Source: Marinicella meishanensis
GTDB lineage: Bacteria; Pseudomonadota; Gammaproteobacteria; Xanthomonadales; Marinicellaceae
DNA: 64,000 nt
Assembly (NCBI RefSeq): GCF_019931145.1
Contig: NZ_JAIOUV010000008.1
Location: 62,001-126,000, forward strand
Direction: 5' to 3'
Part shown: one piece after another, positions 62,377 through 64,000 of the stretch
Layout: every line of letters starts with the position of its first letter
How positions within the stretch are numbered: the stretch's first letter is position 1
Made by a program: the position numbers and the translations under genes
Notes under the pieces: model-generated
The model's input: the letters and a program-made list of their open reading frames with translations, nothing else
Told to the model about the DNA's origin: nothing
Databases searched by the model: none

Positions 62377-62469
62377 GCATGACTCCAATGGGCTGGATTA
62401 TGGGGGCAAAAATCATGGCTGATGTGCGATAATCTACTGACCACCCATCATCAACACATTGATCTTACC

Positions 62470-63201
62470 ATGAAACCTTTTGCCGAAATTCACGCCATGG
62501 CCGCCGCCCGCAAAGGCGGGGATGCCGTTTTACAATCACTGCTGCCCAAAGTGCCCAGCGCCAAACAGTTGGCCCAAAAAGGCGATGACCGGTTTTTGGC
62601 CATGATGTGCAAAGCCATCAACCAAGCCGGGTTCAATTGGACCGTGATCGAAAACAAATGGCCCCAATTCGAAGAGGCCTTTCATGGATTTGATGTACAG
62701 CGCTTGGCATTCAAGCCACCTGAAGCATGGGAAGCCTATGTTCAGGACACCCGTGTGGTGCGCAACTGGTCAAAAATCAAAGCCCTGATGGAAAACGCCA
62801 GTTTTGTCCACTTCACCGCCCAAGAACACGGCAGTTTTGCCCGATTCATCGCTGAGTGGCCATGCTCGGACCAAATCGGCTTGATGGCTTACCTGAAAAA
62901 ACACGGCTCCAGATTGGGCGGCAACACCGGCTTTTGGTTCTTGCGATACGTCGGTAAGGATTGTTTCACCACCACCCACGACACCATCCAAGCAGTCAAA
63001 TGGGCGGGCTATGAAACCCATGACCATCCCACCTCCAAACGGGACCTCACCCAGGTGCAATTGGCCTTCAACACCTGGCACGAAGAAACCAATCTGCCCT
63101 ACACCCACCTGAGCCGCATTGCGGCCTATTCAAGCGGGGAAAACTACCCAGTTGCCGGCATCAAAGAGCAAATGAGCAAATTCAAGGCTGGAAGTGCCTG
63201 A
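62470..63201 (+). CDS. DNA-3-methyladenine glycosylase I-like protein
   Basis: 243 aa. HhH-type fold with FLAMMCKAINQAGFNWTVIE, matching the Tag core (FxxLxxxxxQAGxxWxxI), then WPQFEEAFHGFDVQRLA and GGNTGFWFLRYVGKDCFTTT. It would excise 3-methyladenine. The classical Tag zinc ligands (Cys-4, His-17, His-175, Cys-179 in E. coli) are not all in place, and the chain is longer than the 187 aa of E. coli Tag. So it belongs to a divergent branch. The ATG at 62470 is chosen over an in-frame start at 62422 because the added residues look non-coding. Confidence 0.82.
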   Translation: MKPFAEIHAMAAARKGGDAVLQSLLPKVPSAKQLAQKGDDRFLAMMCKAINQAGFNWTVIENKWPQFEEAFHGFDVQRLAFKPPEAWEAYVQDTRVVRNWSKIKALMENASFVHFTAQEHGSFARFIAEWPCSDQIGLMAYLKKHGSRLGGNTGFWFLRYVGKDCFTTTHDTIQAVKWAGYETHDHPTSKRDLTQVQLAFNTWHEETNLPYTHLSRIAAYSSGENYPVAGIKEQMSKFKAGSA

Positions 63202-63237
63202 TGACAGACTTCTGACAAGATTGGAAGAATCATCTAT

Positions 63238-63555
63238 GTGGATCGTCCGCTGAGCAAAAAAGAAAAGACGGGTGCCATGGTGGTTTATGCTGGCTTTGCC
63301 TTGATCAATTACTACATGATGAAAGCCCAAGCCACTTTCTAAGGCAGTATCTACCAACAAATTGACGCCATCAAAGACGAAGTCTGTTGCCAGGGCAATG
63401 CCGTGATAGCGCACATCGTCGGTTTACACCGTCAAAATGCCCAACAAATGTTGATGTTCAGCATCATCGCGGTGCATGTGGTGATGCTGTTGGTGATCGT
63501 TCTGTCCATCACTTTTGATAAAAAGAAACCAACCAACCCTTCAGCAAAGGACTGA
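63238..63555 (+). pseudogene. small membrane protein gene with an in-frame stop
   Basis: From GTG 63238 the frame reads VDRPLSKKEKTGAMVVYAGF and a first hydrophobic stretch (VVYAGFALINYYMMK), then TAA at 63340-63342. The same frame stays open afterwards: GSIYQQIDAIKDEVCCQG, a second membrane helix (MFSIIAVHVVMLLVIVLSI) and KKKPTNPSAKD to TGA at 63555. A single C-to-T change (CAA to TAA) explains the stop. GGAAG lies upstream of the GTG. Total 105 codons. Family not recognised. Confidence 0.55.
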
Positions 63556-63575
63556 TCTGAAGATCAGTCCTTTGC
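63544..63575. terminator. 15-bp inverted repeat between convergent genes
   Basis: GCAAAGGACTGATCT, two bases, AGATCAGTCCTTTGC. It contains the stop codon of the interrupted ORF. No U-tract follows on either strand, so any terminator function is uncertain; it resembles the stem at the prfB stop. Confidence 0.5.
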
Positions 63576-63587
63576 ATTGATCATTGA

Positions 63588-64000
63588 TCAATCATTATCA
63601 GTCAATAACTGTTCATTGAATACATAGCCGGCGAAACTCAATCGATACATCAAACTGTACAAAACCGGGATAAATATCAAGGTAATCAAGGTGCCAAACA
63701 ACAAGCCCACCATGATGCTCACTGCCATGCCTTCCCACATTTCACCGCCGCTTAAGTACAACGGAATCAAACCAAGCACCGTGGTGAAAGTAGCCAAAAG
63801 GATCGGTCTGAAGCGTTGTAGACAAGCCACCACAATGGCGTCATTGACGGTCCTTCCCGCCTCTTTTTGCTCAATGCCAATGCGATCCAACAGCACGATG
63901 GCATTGTTGATCACAATACCTGCCAATGAGATCACACCCAAGAACGGCATGAACCCAAACGGTTCTTGGAAGATCAACAAACCAACAGTCACCCCAATGA
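63588..64000 (-). CDS. RND efflux transporter permease, C-terminal part (5' end outside window)
   Basis: The last 137 codons are visible and the frame is open to the right edge. Family hallmarks are FGFMPFLGVISLAGIVINNA and IVLLDRIG, the GxxxxxxIVxxNAI motif of helix 11, followed by VACLQRFRPILLATFTTVLG, GLIPLYLSGGEMWEG and a final helix pair GLLFGTLITLIFIPVLYSL. AcrB/MexB-type proton-driven pumps expel drugs or metals. Sequence style is closer to the AcrB/HAE branch than to the heavy-metal CusA branch. Confidence 0.95.
   Translation of the reverse strand, partial: IGVTVGLLIFQEPFGFMPFLGVISLAGIVINNAIVLLDRIGIEQKEAGRTVNDAIVVACLQRFRPILLATFTTVLGLIPLYLSGGEMWEGMAVSIMVGLLFGTLITLIFIPVLYSLMYRLSFAGYVFNEQLLTDND

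Overview
The window looks like chromosomal DNA of a free-living, probably marine, Gammaproteobacterium. The order dksA-prfB-lysS, a YidD, a PpnN nucleosidase, DUF3301/DUF3429/DUF748 proteins, RF2 with its programmed frameshift and a complete valine-degradation operon all fit that class. CSLREA-type beta-helix proteins and a recurring C-terminal IFxxGFE-like ending remind me of Marinicella and related Xanthomonadales-like lineages. That taxonomic guess is recollection, not a search result.

Layout. 1-2 kb: partial HPF/RaiA gene, tRNA-Leu(CAA), an orphan Imm7-like immunity gene, a 48-aa ORF with a strong terminator, and YbjQ. 2-5.1 kb (minus strand): ECF sigma factor, HEAT-repeat anti-sigma factor and two exported DUF4097 proteins in one operon. 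5.3-8.3 kb: App1-type phosphatase, then a coupled Ada/AlkA-type glycosylase and an Ogt-type methyltransferase. 8.4-11.2 kb: two lipoproteins sharing a type IV pilin-like C-terminal domain. 11.3-17 kb: acetoacetyl-CoA synthetase, WYL regulator, DUF748 protein. 17-19 kb: LuxR-HTH/VOC fusion, then a GIY-YIG gene bracketed by 216-bp direct repeats and a 111-bp tandem array. 19-27.6 kb: ppnN with a long structured leader, DUF3301, an ABC exporter, and a dksA-prfB-lysS-pilZ-lysE-hypothetical gene run. 27.7-29.8 kb: yidD, gdhA, and a decayed copy of the mmsB 3' end whose parent lies 19 kb away.

29.8-48.3 kb (all minus): an ECF sigma factor and a transmembrane Ser/Thr kinase with a TPR-like tail sit just upstream of a nearly gapless 15-kb run of envelope and secreted genes. 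The run holds an LRR protein, GT39-like transferase, diheme cytochrome, amidohydrolase lipoprotein, seven-repeat propeller-like protein, three CSLREA beta-helix proteins, a serine hydrolase, and a heparinase-like protein. Six proteins here, plus the amidase at 53.8 kb, end in variants of IFx[DN]GFE, probably a sorting or processing tag. 48.4-53.1 kb: valine catabolism (mmsA, acyl-CoA dehydrogenase, 3-hydroxyisobutyryl-CoA hydrolase, mmsB).

53.4-64 kb: small lipoprotein, large amidase with an inserted golvesin-like domain, UspA, KefC-type antiporter, TPR protein, and DUF6502. Next comes a small exported NGDGSGG-repeat protein put out of frame by a T8 tract, then DUF3429, an MGMT-like protein, a Tag glycosylase, a nonsense-interrupted membrane ORF and a partial RND pump.

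The best candidates for something undescribed are the C-terminal tag with its kinase/sigma-adjacent exoprotein operon, the GIY-YIG repeat element, the lipid-anchored pilin-like domains and the T8-switched exported repeat protein. At least four genes carry a -10-like hexamer exactly 6 nt before the ATG with no Shine-Dalgarno, which suggests leaderless transcripts.
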